A stretch of DNA of 64,000 nt from Prochlorococcus sp. AG-449-P16 (GTDB lineage Bacteria; Cyanobacteriota; Cyanobacteriia; PCC-6307; Cyanobiaceae): the NCBI GenBank assembly GCA_003212175.1, contig QCQN01000001.1, positions 1 to 64,000 on the forward strand, in the 5' to 3' direction. How positions within the stretch are numbered: the first letter of the stretch is position 1; the number at the start of each line of letters is the position of its first letter. The position numbers and the translations under genes are program-made. This document shows, piece after piece, positions 1-10,792 of the stretch. Under the pieces are notes generated by a model. The model was not told the origin of the DNA and did no database searches. It saw only the letters and a list, made by a program, of their open reading frames with translations.

Positions 1-1107
1 GTCTATGATTTCAGTTTTTTCAAGAAGACTTGTTAAATGTATTTCTAACCATAGACGAGGATTATCACATGTTCTAATTTGATAATCAACGTTTTTTAAT
101 TTATCATGCCACTCTAAAATTTTTGATTTATTTACTCTACTTGAAAATTTGTTTAATTCAACTTGAAAATCTGTAGATGTATAGAAAATATCAGAATAAT
201 TTCCGTTTAGTGTTATAAGTAAAAGATCCCGCGTGATATTTAATAGGCCAATCAAAATTTCATGCGGCTCATTACCTGCATCGTATAGTTTATTGCAATT
301 AAATAACAAAGACTCTGGTTTATTATCGATTAGCGAATTAATTAAGCTGATCAATTCAGTTTCTGACACTTCACCAAGTAGGTTCTGAACATTTTTAGTG
401 TTTATCCCATCGGGAATAAGGCTTAGTTGTTCCAGTAAACTTTGAGCATCGCGCATTCCACCATTACATCTTTTGGCAATAAGTTTAAGAGCCTGATCTT
501 CAAATTTTATTGATTCTTTTTTGGCTATTTTGGAAAGATGTTCAAAAATTGCATTAGAATTTATCCTTTTAAAATCGAACTTTTGGCATCTGCTTTGTAT
601 AGTATTTAAAACTCTTTCAGGATTTGTAGTAGCAAGGATAAAAACTACGTTAGCAGGAGGTTCTTCAATAGTTTTCAGTAAAGCATTAGATGCAGCGGTT
701 GAGAGCATATGGCATTCATCAATCACATATACTTTCCATCTCGCTTGAGTAGGGGAAAATCTTGCCCTATCGATAATTTCTCTTATATTTTCAACCCCAG
801 TATTAGAAGCTGCGTCTATCTCTATAATGTCAAGAGCGTTTCCGTCTGATATTTGTCTACATAATTCGCAATTTCCACATGGTTTAGGAGTAGGTTGTGC
901 AGAAGATAAGCAATTTAATGATTTCGCAAAAATTCTTGCACTTGATGTTTTACCTGTTCCACGAGGTCCATTAAAAAGGTAAGCAGGAGCAATTTTTTTA
1001 GATATCAAAGCTTGTTTAAGTGTTATAGATATAAAGTCTTGCCCAACTAACTCATCCAGTTTATTCGGTCTATATTTTTGATGAAAAGGCTTATGAGTAT
1101 ATGACAT
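1..1107 (-). CDS. dnaX: DNA polymerase III subunit gamma/tau, partial (C-terminus runs off the window)
   Basis: Minus-strand reading from ATG at 1107: MSYTHKPFHQKYRPNKLDELVGQDFISITLKQAL...; DnaX N-terminus, AAA+ and Cys-cluster region; absent from ORF track because truncated by the window edge. Confidence 0.93.
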   Translation of the reverse strand, partial: MSYTHKPFHQKYRPNKLDELVGQDFISITLKQALISKKIAPAYLFNGPRGTGKTSSARIFAKSLNCLSSAQPTPKPCGNCELCRQISDGNALDIIEIDAASNTGVENIREIIDRARFSPTQARWKVYVIDECHMLSTAASNALLKTIEEPPANVVFILATTNPERVLNTIQSRCQKFDFKRINSNAIFEHLSKIAKKESIKFEDQALKLIAKRCNGGMRDAQSLLEQLSLIPDGINTKNVQNLLGEVSETELISLINSLIDNKPESLLFNCNKLYDAGNEPHEILIGLLNITRDLLLITLNGNYSDIFYTSTDFQVELNKFSSRVNKSKILEWHDKLKNVDYQIRTCDNPRLWLEIHLTSLLEKTEIID

Positions 1108-1165
1108 TTATTACTTTTAAATATAAAAAAATTGAAATTGAATTCTGGAATTTTAATCTTAATTT

Positions 1166-2533
1166 TTAGGCAGATTCCTTAATAACTCTATTTGACCCTG
1201 CAGGAAGTTTAACAATTTTTGAGAAAAACAGATTTTCAACCATTTTTTTTGTAATGGTGAACTCTTTAATTTCCTCTTGGGATGGAAGAGTATACATTAC
1301 ATCAAGCATTAATTCTTCAATTATTGATCTTAGGGCTCTAGCACCAGTTTTCCTATTAAAGGCTTCTTTCGCAATTGCTTCAACAGATTCAGGTTCAAAT
1401 TTTAGTTCAACATTATCCATACCTAAAAGAGTTGTAAATTGCTTAATTAGTGCATCTCTTGGCTCTGTCAGGATTGATTCGAGTGTTTCTTTTGTAAGAT
1501 GATCCAAAACTGCGCATACAGGAATTCTCCCTATGAATTCAGGTATTAGTCCATATTTAACTAAATCGTCTAATTCTAAATTTTTGAGTGCATCTCTTGA
1601 CTCAATCGATTTTTTCGAATGAATATTCGTTTGATCAGAGGTTGTAGTAAATCCTATGGAATGTTTACCTAATCTTTTTTGCACAATATCTTCTAGTCCT
1701 ATGAATGCACCTCCACATATAAATAAAATTTGACTTGTATCAATTTGAATGCAGTCGTGGTAGGGATGTTTTCTTCCTCCTTGTGGAGGCACATTGGCAA
1801 TAGTACCCTCTAGCATTTTGAGCAATGCTTGTTGTACTCCTTCACCAGACACATCTCTAGTAATAGATGGGTTTTCACTTTTTCTCGCTATTTTATCGAT
1901 TTCATCAATATAGATAATTCCTCTTTGAGCCAAATCAACATTCATCTCAGCTTTTTGTAGAAGTCTTAAAAGGATATTCTCTACATCTTCTCCAACATAT
2001 CCAGCTTCAGTGAGAGTTGTTGCGTCCGCTACTGCAAATGGAACATCTAGAAATTCAGCCAGAGTTTGGGCTAATAATGTTTTCCCACTACCAGTTGGAC
2101 CAATAAGCAAAATATTTGATTTCTGAAGTTTAGTTCCTTTACCTTCGTTAGAATTATTTTCTTTATTCTCTTCTTTTATTCTCCAAGCTAATCTTTTGTA
2201 ATGATTATAAACAGCTACTGATAATATTTTTTTTGCAGCATCTTGTCCAACCACTTGGTTATCTAGAAAACTTTTTATTTCTAGTGGTTTAGGGATAGTT
2301 GTTAATTCTAATGGAATGGATTTATCAGTGTTGTTAGGAGTTAATTTTTTCTTAACATGTTGAGAATTGTTGAGTTTTGTTTGAGAATCAATTAGCTCTT
2401 CGTCAAGGATTTCATTACAAAGATCAATGCATTCATCACAAATGTAAACTCCTGGTCCGGCTATTAGTTTCCTGACCTGATCTTGTGATTTACCACAAAA
2501 TGAACATTTTAGATGGGCGTCAAATTTAGCCAT
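1166..2533 (-). CDS. clpX: ATP-dependent Clp protease ATP-binding subunit ClpX
   Basis: N-terminal [12 protein letters not shown] zinc finger, GPTGSGKT Walker A, IDEIDKI Walker B; next to clpP and tig. Confidence 0.98.
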   Translation of the reverse strand: MAKFDAHLKCSFCGKSQDQVRKLIAGPGVYICDECIDLCNEILDEELIDSQTKLNNSQHVKKKLTPNNTDKSIPLELTTIPKPLEIKSFLDNQVVGQDAAKKILSVAVYNHYKRLAWRIKEENKENNSNEGKGTKLQKSNILLIGPTGSGKTLLAQTLAEFLDVPFAVADATTLTEAGYVGEDVENILLRLLQKAEMNVDLAQRGIIYIDEIDKIARKSENPSITRDVSGEGVQQALLKMLEGTIANVPPQGGRKHPYHDCIQIDTSQILFICGGAFIGLEDIVQKRLGKHSIGFTTTSDQTNIHSKKSIESRDALKNLELDDLVKYGLIPEFIGRIPVCAVLDHLTKETLESILTEPRDALIKQFTTLLGMDNVELKFEPESVEAIAKEAFNRKTGARALRSIIEELMLDVMYTLPSQEEIKEFTITKKMVENLFFSKIVKLPAGSNRVIKESA

Positions 2534-2630
2534 CGATTATCAAAGTTATTAAAAATAAAGGTAAATTATTCCTTACATACTAGGATTGCTCATAAAACAC
2601 GATTCGTCATCATTTTTTTAAGATATTAAT

Positions 2631-3281
2631 TTACTTGTCATTTTTAATTACCTTATCTATTAACCCATAATCGACTGCTTCATCGGGTGATAGAAAGTAA
2701 TCTCTTTCAGTATCTTCAACAATTTTTTCTAGAGGTTGACCAGTATGTTCTGATAAAAGAGAATTTAAAGTTTTTTTGAGAAATAGTATTTCTTTTGCTT
2801 GTATTTCAATTTCAACTGCTTGGCCTTGTGCACCTCCAAGGGGTTGATGAATCATAATTCTTGAATTAGGGAGTGCTAATCTTTTGCCTTTTGTTCCACC
2901 AGAAAGTAAGAAGGCGCCCATACTTGCTGCAACACCAAAACAGATTGTGACTACATCTGGAGAGATTTGCTGTATTGTATCGTAAATAGCCATTCCTGCA
3001 GTAACAGAGCCTCCTGGGGAGTTGATGTAGATTTGTATATCTTTTTCAGGATCTTCCGCTTCTAAAAATAGTAATTGGGCTACTAGGGAATCTGATACCT
3101 GGTCATTTATACCGGTTCCTAAAAATATTATTCTTTCCCTTAATAATCTTGAATAAATATCAAAAGCTCTTTCTCCTCTTCCTGATTGTTCTATGACAGT
3201 TGGTAAGGCTGAATTATTAGTGGAAAAGTTTTTATTAACGTAAATTGAGCTTGAAATTAAATGGTTTTGTTCAGATTTCAC
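2631..3281 (-). CDS. clpP: ATP-dependent Clp protease proteolytic subunit
   Basis: [48 protein letters not shown] motifs. Confidence 0.97.
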   Translation of the reverse strand: MKSEQNHLISSSIYVNKNFSTNNSALPTVIEQSGRGERAFDIYSRLLRERIIFLGTGINDQVSDSLVAQLLFLEAEDPEKDIQIYINSPGGSVTAGMAIYDTIQQISPDVVTICFGVAASMGAFLLSGGTKGKRLALPNSRIMIHQPLGGAQGQAVEIEIQAKEILFLKKTLNSLLSEHTGQPLEKIVEDTERDYFLSPDEAVDYGLIDKVIKNDK

Positions 3282-3354
3282 TAAATTGCCTGTTCGCTAT
3301 TACTAATTTAAGAGTTTTTTTAATAATTAGTTAAATTTTTTATAAATTATTTTT

Positions 3355-4770
3355 TTATTTTTTCTTTTGAGACTTACTTACTACTTTAGAGGGACTTTTA
3401 GTCTTGGCAGATTTTTTTGCAGTTTTAGTAGATTTTTTTTCAGTTTTTGTGGAATTTGTTTCTTTAATTTCCGAGTTCTCTTCAAGCCAAATTATTAATT
3501 TATCCTTGAGTAAGTCATTACGAATTACATTTTTTAATTTTTGAATATCAATTTGTTTTGGAGACTTAGAAATTTCATTCTCAAATTCTCTCATTTTTTC
3601 TTCGATTTCTTTGTTTTCGACTTTGATATTTTCAGAGTTTGATAGTGCTTTTAAAGCAAGATTTCTCTTTACATTTTTTTCGGCTTGGGGACGTGTTGAT
3701 TCTGCTAATGATTTAACTAATTCCGGAGTAAAAGTAGATTTAATATCCATTCCTTGTTGAGCGAATCTTTGTGCTGTCTCCTCAATGTTATTTCTAACTT
3801 CAAGATCAATCATTGATTTAGGAATTTCAGCATCTAATTCTTTTGCTAATGCTTCCATCAGTGCTTCAGTTCTTATATTTTTTTGAGTATTGTCAAATTG
3901 CTCTCTTAATTGCGTTTCAATATCTTTTTTTAATTCTTTTAATGAATTTTTGTTGCCAGATTGTTTCGCAAAATCATCATTAAGTTCTGGTAATTCTTTC
4001 TCTTTTAAATCCTTTAAAGTAACTTCAAAAATTGCTTCTTTACCTTTTGAGTCTTCATGTGAGTAGTCATCAGGGAACTTAAGGTTGAGTTTCTTTGTAT
4101 CGTCAATATTCATCCCTACTATACCTTCAACAAAACCTGGGATCATTTTATTTTTTTCTAATTCAAGGTCCATTGATTCAGAAGATCCTCCATCAATATC
4201 TTTTTTTGAGTCCTTATAAATACCTTTAAAACTTATGACCGCGATGTCTCCAATTTTTGCAGGCCTGTTATCAACAGGTACTATATTTGCTAATTGATTT
4301 CTTGATTTTTCTAATGCTTCGTCTATGGATTTAGGGTCAAATTTAGATTTTGCAATTTCTACGGATAATCCTTTTGTTTTTTTTAGTTTTAATTTTGGAG
4401 CAATATCAGTTTGAAGGGTAATTTTTAATGGCTTTTCCGGACTAAAACTTTTAAGCAGTGTTTCAAATCCATCAACTAATTCTGGTTCACTAAGAGGTTC
4501 AATAGATTCTATTTTCAAAGCTTCATTCCATGACTTGTCAATTATTTTTTCAAGGGCTGAGGCATGTAATTGTAAAATGCCGATTCGTTGTATTAAAACT
4601 TGCTTTGGAATTTTCCCACTTCTAAATCCTGGAATTTTAGCTGAACGACAGATTGAATTTATTGTTTCGTTGACGTATGACTTGCATGTATCAGATGGTA
4701 TTTCTAATTCAAGTGCAATTCTACTTTGAGGAAGTGAGGTCGTTTTTACTATTAATCCTTTTTGTGACAT
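3355..4770 (-). CDS. tig: Trigger factor
   Basis: Ribosome-binding GFRSGKIPKQV motif, PPIase and C-terminal domains, tig-clpP-clpX order. Confidence 0.97.
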   Translation of the reverse strand: MSQKGLIVKTTSLPQSRIALELEIPSDTCKSYVNETINSICRSAKIPGFRSGKIPKQVLIQRIGILQLHASALEKIIDKSWNEALKIESIEPLSEPELVDGFETLLKSFSPEKPLKITLQTDIAPKLKLKKTKGLSVEIAKSKFDPKSIDEALEKSRNQLANIVPVDNRPAKIGDIAVISFKGIYKDSKKDIDGGSSESMDLELEKNKMIPGFVEGIVGMNIDDTKKLNLKFPDDYSHEDSKGKEAIFEVTLKDLKEKELPELNDDFAKQSGNKNSLKELKKDIETQLREQFDNTQKNIRTEALMEALAKELDAEIPKSMIDLEVRNNIEETAQRFAQQGMDIKSTFTPELVKSLAESTRPQAEKNVKRNLALKALSNSENIKVENKEIEEKMREFENEISKSPKQIDIQKLKNVIRNDLLKDKLIIWLEENSEIKETNSTKTEKKSTKTAKKSAKTKSPSKVVSKSQKKK

Positions 4771-4894
4771 GTTTTTAGTTTTTAAATTATTACAATAAGC
4801 AGAAACTTAATTATTCCACATTAAGTGATTAACTTGAAAGTAAATTTTTTTGATACAGTAAGAAAAATATTCAATTTCATAATTTAACATTTCT

Positions 4895-5929
4895 GTGGCG
4901 AGTAAATCACTATTCTTGCCTAATAGGCCCCTAAAAGTAGTTATTTTAGGTTCGTCAGGCGCTGTTGGTTCAGAATTAATTAAGATACTTAGTGAAAGAG
5001 ATTTTCCTATTTCGGAATTAGTGCTTCTGTCTTCAGAGAGATCAGAAGGTACGATAATTAACTGGAAAGAGAAAGAAATTGTTACTAAAAAAGCAACTGA
5101 GCATGAATTTTTTGATGCTGATTTAGTTTTTGCATCTGCTGGAGGCTCTATTTCCAAAAAATGGTTACCCACGATTCAAGAACAAAATGCAATTTTGATT
5201 GATAATTCAAGTGCATTTAGATTAGAAAATAATGTTCCTCTTGTAGTTCCTGAAGTTAATGCTGATGATGCTTTTAATCACGATGGCATTATTGCTAACC
5301 CAAATTGCACAACAATATTGCTGACTTTAGCTTTGGCCCCTTTAAATAAAATTTCTCCCATTAAAAGACTAATTGTCTCAACATATCAATCTGTAAGTGG
5401 AGCGGGCCAAAGAGCAATGGAAGAGTTGAAGTTCTTGACTGAAAAATTTTTGAAAGGAGATCCACAAAAAAGTGAAGTTTTGCCCCACTCGTTAGCATTT
5501 AATTTGTTCTTGCATAATTCAAATATGCTTTCAAATAAATACTGCGAAGAGGAAATGAAAATGGTCAATGAAACTCGCAAAATATTAAATATACCTAATC
5601 TAAAAATCTCTGCGACATGTGTAAGAGTTCCAATTTTGCGAGCACATTCTGAATCAGTCAATATTGAATTTGAAAATGTTATTGAACCAAAAGATGCCCT
5701 TGAACAGTTAAAAAATTCTAATGGTATTGAAATATTAGAAGATTACGAAAAAAATAGATTTCCTATGCCATCTGATGTAATGGGCAAGGATAATATTGCA
5801 GTTGGAAGATTAAGAACTGATATTAGTAATCCTAATGGATTAGAATTATGGTTATGTGGAGATCAGATAAGGAAAGGAGCAGCTCTTAATGCTGTGCAAA
5901 TAGCTGAATTATTAATTCCAAGAAAATGA
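4895..5929 (+). CDS. asd: Aspartate-semialdehyde dehydrogenase (GTG start)
   Basis: [31 protein letters not shown] active site; ATGA overlap with dapA. Confidence 0.96.
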   Translation: MASKSLFLPNRPLKVVILGSSGAVGSELIKILSERDFPISELVLLSSERSEGTIINWKEKEIVTKKATEHEFFDADLVFASAGGSISKKWLPTIQEQNAILIDNSSAFRLENNVPLVVPEVNADDAFNHDGIIANPNCTTILLTLALAPLNKISPIKRLIVSTYQSVSGAGQRAMEELKFLTEKFLKGDPQKSEVLPHSLAFNLFLHNSNMLSNKYCEEEMKMVNETRKILNIPNLKISATCVRVPILRAHSESVNIEFENVIEPKDALEQLKNSNGIEILEDYEKNRFPMPSDVMGKDNIAVGRLRTDISNPNGLELWLCGDQIRKGAALNAVQIAELLIPRK

Positions 5930-6828
5930 CTACCAAAGGGACTAAATTATCTAATCCATTATTTGGAAGAGTTTTAACAGCTATGGTCACACCATTTAAT
6001 AATCAAGGCGAAGTTGATTATGATTTAGCAATAAAGCTTTCAAATTATCTTTTTGAAAATGGTTCCGATGGAATTGTTCTTTGTGGCACAACTGGAGAAT
6101 CTCCGACTCTCTCATGGGATGAACAACATGATTTGTTTGTTGCAGTAAAAGGATCTTTAGACTCTACTTGTAAAGTTATTGTTGGAACGGGAAGCAACTG
6201 CACAAGTGAAGCAGTTGATGCGACTAGAAAAGCATATCAATTTGGAGCAGATGGTGCCTTAGTGGTTGTTCCTTATTACAACAAACCTCCTCAAGAAGGA
6301 CTTTATAATCATTTTAGTTCTGTAGCTAATGCGGCAAAGGATTTACCCTTAATGCTTTACAACATACCAGGAAGGACAGGGTGTAATTTATTATCAAAAA
6401 CTGTAAAAAAACTTATGAAATTTTCAAATATTCTCAGTATCAAAGCAGCAAGCGGTAGAATAGAGGAAGTAACAGAGTTGAGATCTGCTTGTGGATCGGA
6501 TCTGTCAGTATATAGTGGCGATGATTCTTTATTGCTACCTATGTTGTCCGTTGGAGCTGTTGGTGTTGTAAGTGTAGCGAGTCATTTAGTTGGTTTGCAA
6601 TTACGAGAGATGATTGAATTATTTCTTAAGGGAGATATGTCTAATGCTCTAATTATTCATGAAAGGTTACAACCACTTTTCAAAGCACTTTTTATGACAA
6701 CAAACCCTATTCCCGTCAAAGCTGCATTAGAGCTTTCTGGTTGGGATGTAGGTAACCCGAGGAGTCCATTATCTCCATTAACTACTGACATGAGAAAACA
6801 ACTCTCAATTATCCTGAAATCCCTATAA
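5926..6828 (+). CDS. dapA: 4-hydroxy-tetrahydrodipicolinate synthase
   Basis: [21 protein letters not shown] motifs. Confidence 0.97.
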   Translation: MTTKGTKLSNPLFGRVLTAMVTPFNNQGEVDYDLAIKLSNYLFENGSDGIVLCGTTGESPTLSWDEQHDLFVAVKGSLDSTCKVIVGTGSNCTSEAVDATRKAYQFGADGALVVVPYYNKPPQEGLYNHFSSVANAAKDLPLMLYNIPGRTGCNLLSKTVKKLMKFSNILSIKAASGRIEEVTELRSACGSDLSVYSGDDSLLLPMLSVGAVGVVSVASHLVGLQLREMIELFLKGDMSNALIIHERLQPLFKALFMTTNPIPVKAALELSGWDVGNPRSPLSPLTTDMRKQLSIILKSL

Positions 6829-6908
6829 TAGGGATTATATTTAACTTGATAATTAAATTTAAATAAACCTTATTTGATTACAAGCAGGCCTTCATAAATT
6901 TCAAAATT

Positions 6909-8894
6909 ATGCAATCCAGTACACATTCAACTGTAAATAGATCTACTGATAATTCATCTAGATCTAAAAGTAATACGCCAACTTTACGAGTAATACCTCT
7001 TGGAGGACTACATGAAATAGGCAAGAACACTTGCGTTTTTGAATATGGTGATGAATTGATGCTTGTTGATGCAGGCCTTGCTTTCCCATCTGATGGTATG
7101 CATGGCGTAAATGTTGTTATGCCAGATACAACTTTTTTAAAAGAAAATCAAAAAAGAATAAAAGGAATGATTGTCACTCACGGACATGAAGATCATATTG
7201 GAGGTATTTCTCATCATCTAAAGCATTTTAATATTCCCATCATTTATGGTCCAAGACTGGCAATGTCAATGCTTAGAGGAAAAATGGAGGAAGCAGGGGT
7301 ATCTGATAGAACAACTATACAGACGGTAAATCCAAGAGATGTTGTAAAAGTAGGACAACATTTTTCTGTTGAATTCATTCGAAATACCCATTCTATTTGC
7401 GATAGTTTTTCTTTGGCAGTTACAACACCTGTTGGCACAATTATTTTCACGGGAGATTTTAAGTTTGATCATATGCCAGTGGATGGAGAGCAATTTGATA
7501 TTGAAAGAATTGTGCATTACGGAGAGAAGGGCGTTTTATGCATGTTCAGTGACTCTACTAATGCCGAAGTTCCAGGTTTCTGCCCTTCTGAGAAGACTAT
7601 CTATCCCTCTTTAGAAAAACATATTGCGGAAGCAAAAGAACGAGTTATTCTTACTACTTTTGCTAGTTCTGTTCATAGAGTCACAATGATCTTAGAGTTA
7701 GCCATGAAACATGGAAGGAAAGTTGGGTTGTTAGGTAGATCGATGATAAATGTAATTGCTAAAGCTAGAGAAATAGGTTATATGAAATGTCCAGATGATT
7801 TGTTTGTTCCAATTAAACAAATAAGAGATTTACCTGATAGAGAAACTTTATTGCTAATGACAGGTAGTCAGGGTGAACCTTTAGCTGCTCTAAGTAGAAT
7901 TTCTAGGGGTGAACATCAACATGTTCGTCTAAAAACCACAGATACAGTTATATTTTCAGCTAGTCCAATACCAGGCAATACTATTGGTGTTGTTAATACA
8001 ATTGATAGATTGATGAAATTGGGAGCTAAAGTTATTTACGGAAAAGGAGAGAATATTCATGTATCTGGTCATGGATTTCAAGAAGATCAGAAATTAATGC
8101 TAGCTTTGGCTAAACCAAAGTTTTTTGTGCCGGTTCATGGTGAACACAGAATGCTTGTTTGTCATAGTAAAAGTGCTCAAACAATGGGAGTTCCAAAGGA
8201 TAATATTTTAATTATTGAGAATGGGGATGTTGTTGAACTTACCTCTGATTCCATTAATAAGGGAGATCCTGTAAAAGCAGGCATTGAATTGCTAGATAAT
8301 TCCCGTAATGGAATTGTAGATGCGAGAGTCCTAAAAGAAAGACAACAATTAGCTGGCGATGGAGTTGTCACTGTTCTAGCTCCAATTAGCACAGATGGGA
8401 AAATGGTTGCTCCTCCAAGAGTTAATTTAAGAGGAGTAGTAACTACGGCGGAACCTAGAAAAATGTCTATGTGGACTGAAAGGGAAATTAGTTGGGTTTT
8501 AGAAAATAGATGGAAGCAATTATCTAGACAAACCGGCCCAAATAATTTTGAGGTCGATTGGATTGGGGTACAAAGAGAAATTGAAAATGGTTTAAGTAGA
8601 AGAATGAGAAGGGAATTACAAGTTGAACCACTTATTTTGTGTTTAGTTCAACCTGCTCCAAGTGGAACTCGTGCTTATATTCCAAAGATTACCGAAGAGC
8701 AAAATTTTTCTAATAGAAATAGAAATAATAATAATTTTTATAAGAAATCAAATAATAATCATCCGAATAGTTCAAATAACCCTCACAATATCCAAAAAAA
8801 TCCAAAAGTTTCACAGAATCCATCAGCTGAGACTGCTTCAGAAGATTCATTTGAAGGCAGGACAAGAAGAAGAAGATCTGCTGTCACATCTTAA
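6909..8894 (+). CDS. rnj: Ribonuclease J
   Basis: Metallo-beta-lactamase THGHEDHIGG, beta-CASP region, GSQGEP; Asn-rich C-terminal tail. Confidence 0.93.
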   Translation: MQSSTHSTVNRSTDNSSRSKSNTPTLRVIPLGGLHEIGKNTCVFEYGDELMLVDAGLAFPSDGMHGVNVVMPDTTFLKENQKRIKGMIVTHGHEDHIGGISHHLKHFNIPIIYGPRLAMSMLRGKMEEAGVSDRTTIQTVNPRDVVKVGQHFSVEFIRNTHSICDSFSLAVTTPVGTIIFTGDFKFDHMPVDGEQFDIERIVHYGEKGVLCMFSDSTNAEVPGFCPSEKTIYPSLEKHIAEAKERVILTTFASSVHRVTMILELAMKHGRKVGLLGRSMINVIAKAREIGYMKCPDDLFVPIKQIRDLPDRETLLLMTGSQGEPLAALSRISRGEHQHVRLKTTDTVIFSASPIPGNTIGVVNTIDRLMKLGAKVIYGKGENIHVSGHGFQEDQKLMLALAKPKFFVPVHGEHRMLVCHSKSAQTMGVPKDNILIIENGDVVELTSDSINKGDPVKAGIELLDNSRNGIVDARVLKERQQLAGDGVVTVLAPISTDGKMVAPPRVNLRGVVTTAEPRKMSMWTEREISWVLENRWKQLSRQTGPNNFEVDWIGVQREIENGLSRRMRRELQVEPLILCLVQPAPSGTRAYIPKITEEQNFSNRNRNNNNFYKKSNNNHPNSSNNPHNIQKNPKVSQNPSAETASEDSFEGRTRRRRSAVTS

Positions 8895-9901
8895 CTTTTT
8901 TCAGAATTTATATAGTTTTTATTCCAAACAATTTTTAAAAACTCTTGTAAGTTAATTTGACCTTTACTATTTTCATAAATTGAAGTAGCTAATTTTGTCA
9001 GATTTTTAGAACTACATTGCTTTGCTGATATTTCTTTTAAAAATCTATTTAGGATTGTGCACCTGGCTTCAATACACATACTATTTAATAGATTCCTGTT
9101 GATACCTTTTACATCTTTACAATATAGGTATGCTAGTTCACCAAGATCATTACGTTCATTATTATAGTTACTCATTTTTTGGGAAAAATCATTTATCCTT
9201 TCAGAACAACCAGGATAGATAAACTCTAAGGTAGGAATAATTTTTTTTCTTACTAAATTTCTTTTTAATTTAAGATCTGAATTTGTAGGATCTTCCCAGA
9301 CTGGGATTTGCATATCATTACAAAATTGTTTTGTATCTTCTCTACTGAAAATTAATATAGGTCTTATTAAAAAAATTTGATTTTCTAGTAATCTTTTGCT
9401 CTCAATATTACTCAGACCGGCAAAATTGCTCCCTCTTGATAAATTGAGGATAAATGTTTCTGCGTTATCACTACTTGTGTGACCAGTTAACAAATAAATA
9501 TTATTTTTTTGCTGGTTTTTATTTAATAAAGTTTTTGCTCTTTCACATAATTTTTTATATCTCCATTTTCGTGCTTTCTCTTCTGAAGAAATATTTTCTT
9601 TATTTGCTTTATCAAAGGAGAATGAAATATTTTTATCTTCGCAATAACTTTTTAATTCAAGAGCATATAGTGAGGATTTTTCGTGCCACTGATGATCACC
9701 ATGCCAAACACTAATAGACCAATTATGTATTTTTTTTAGGTCATTAAATAGGGTTAATAAGGCCATTGAGTCTTGTCCCCCAGAAACACTGATTAAAATA
9801 TTCGATCCTTTGGGAATTAATATTTTTTTGGTAAGAATTTCCCTATGAAGCTTATGATGCCATGATGACCAATTTTTCTGAGTTAATTTTTTATCAGACA
9901 T
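8891..9901 (-). CDS. tilS: tRNA(Ile)-lysidine synthase
   Basis: SGGQDSMALL PP-loop motif, TGHTSSDNAETFILNLSRG. Confidence 0.95.
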   Translation of the reverse strand: MSDKKLTQKNWSSWHHKLHREILTKKILIPKGSNILISVSGGQDSMALLTLFNDLKKIHNWSISVWHGDHQWHEKSSLYALELKSYCEDKNISFSFDKANKENISSEEKARKWRYKKLCERAKTLLNKNQQKNNIYLLTGHTSSDNAETFILNLSRGSNFAGLSNIESKRLLENQIFLIRPILIFSREDTKQFCNDMQIPVWEDPTNSDLKLKRNLVRKKIIPTLEFIYPGCSERINDFSQKMSNYNNERNDLGELAYLYCKDVKGINRNLLNSMCIEARCTILNRFLKEISAKQCSSKNLTKLATSIYENSKGQINLQEFLKIVWNKNYINSEKS

Positions 9902-9986
9902 TTTGTGTTGCTCAGATAATATTTTTTAAAAAATGCACTGTTTTACTAAAACAATGTCACAATCGGGTTATAAATTCATTAAATAA

Positions 9987-10763
9987 ATGAGTCTGATTAA
10001 TCTTTTGCCACAAACAATTAAAAAAGAGTTAAGAAGCAAATCTTTACTCAAAGTTATTTCAGGATTGAATAATTTCGATGTTCAATCTGTGAAAAGAATT
10101 GTTGATGCTGCTTCATTAGGAGGTGCAGATTTTGTTGATATTGCTTGTAAACCTGAACTTGTTGATTTAGTACTTGAGAATACAACACTACCCGTGTGTG
10201 TTAGTTCAGTAGTGCCTCGATCTTTTCAAGATTCTGTAAAAGCAGGAGCATCATTAATTGAGATAGGAAATTACGATACTTTTTATGAAAAAGGCATTAA
10301 TTTTTCAGATGAAAAAGTTTTAAACATTACAAAAGAGACGAGGGATTTATTGCCTAATATTCCTTTATCAGTAACTGTTCCTCATACTATGCCTATTGAT
10401 AAACAAGTTGATCTTGCAGTAAAGCTAGTGGAAGAAGGTGTTGATATTATTCAAACAGAAGGTGGCACCAGTTCTACTCCTTACTCTCCAGGAATTCAAG
10501 GCTTTTTTGAAAAATCAGTACCAACTCTTGCAGCCACATATGCTATTCATCAAGAATTTAAGAAACAATCTCTGAATATACCAATTATGAGTGCTTCTGG
10601 ATTAAGTCAAGTAACTTGTCCACTTGCAATATCCTCTGGAGCCTCAGCAGTTGGCGTTGGATCTGCAGTTAATAAATTAGATGATTTAATATCAATGATT
10701 GCCGTTGTCAGGGGCTTAAAAGAATCTTTGAAAAATTCAATAATTGGAGAAAAAATTTCTTAA
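9987..10763 (+). CDS. DUF561 / Ycf23-like protein
   Basis: Sequence pattern of the Ycf23/DUF561 TIM-barrel family (GGADFVDIACKPELV, MSASGLSQVTCPLAISSGASAVGVGSAVN). Confidence 0.8.
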   Translation: MSLINLLPQTIKKELRSKSLLKVISGLNNFDVQSVKRIVDAASLGGADFVDIACKPELVDLVLENTTLPVCVSSVVPRSFQDSVKAGASLIEIGNYDTFYEKGINFSDEKVLNITKETRDLLPNIPLSVTVPHTMPIDKQVDLAVKLVEEGVDIIQTEGGTSSTPYSPGIQGFFEKSVPTLAATYAIHQEFKKQSLNIPIMSASGLSQVTCPLAISSGASAVGVGSAVNKLDDLISMIAVVRGLKESLKNSIIGEKIS

Positions 10764-10792
10764 TATAGCAATATCCTATAGCTACTAGCTTG

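Noticed and set aside
521-748. 75-aa ORF antisense to dnaX
   Set aside because: Lies fully antisense within the strongly supported dnaX coding region, with no recognisable domain; typical shadow ORF.
4807-5172. 121-aa minus-strand ORF over the asd start
   Set aside because: Mostly antisense to asd, whose N-terminal nucleotide-binding motif is clear; no domain.
7244-7614. Three short overlapping ORFs within rnj (both strands)
   Set aside because: Inside the RNase J catalytic region in alternative frames; no motif support.
8662-8955. 97-aa Ile-rich + strand ORF overlapping the rnj tail
   Set aside because: Frame-shifted translation of the Asn-rich AAT/AAC repeat region of rnj gives artificial Ile runs.
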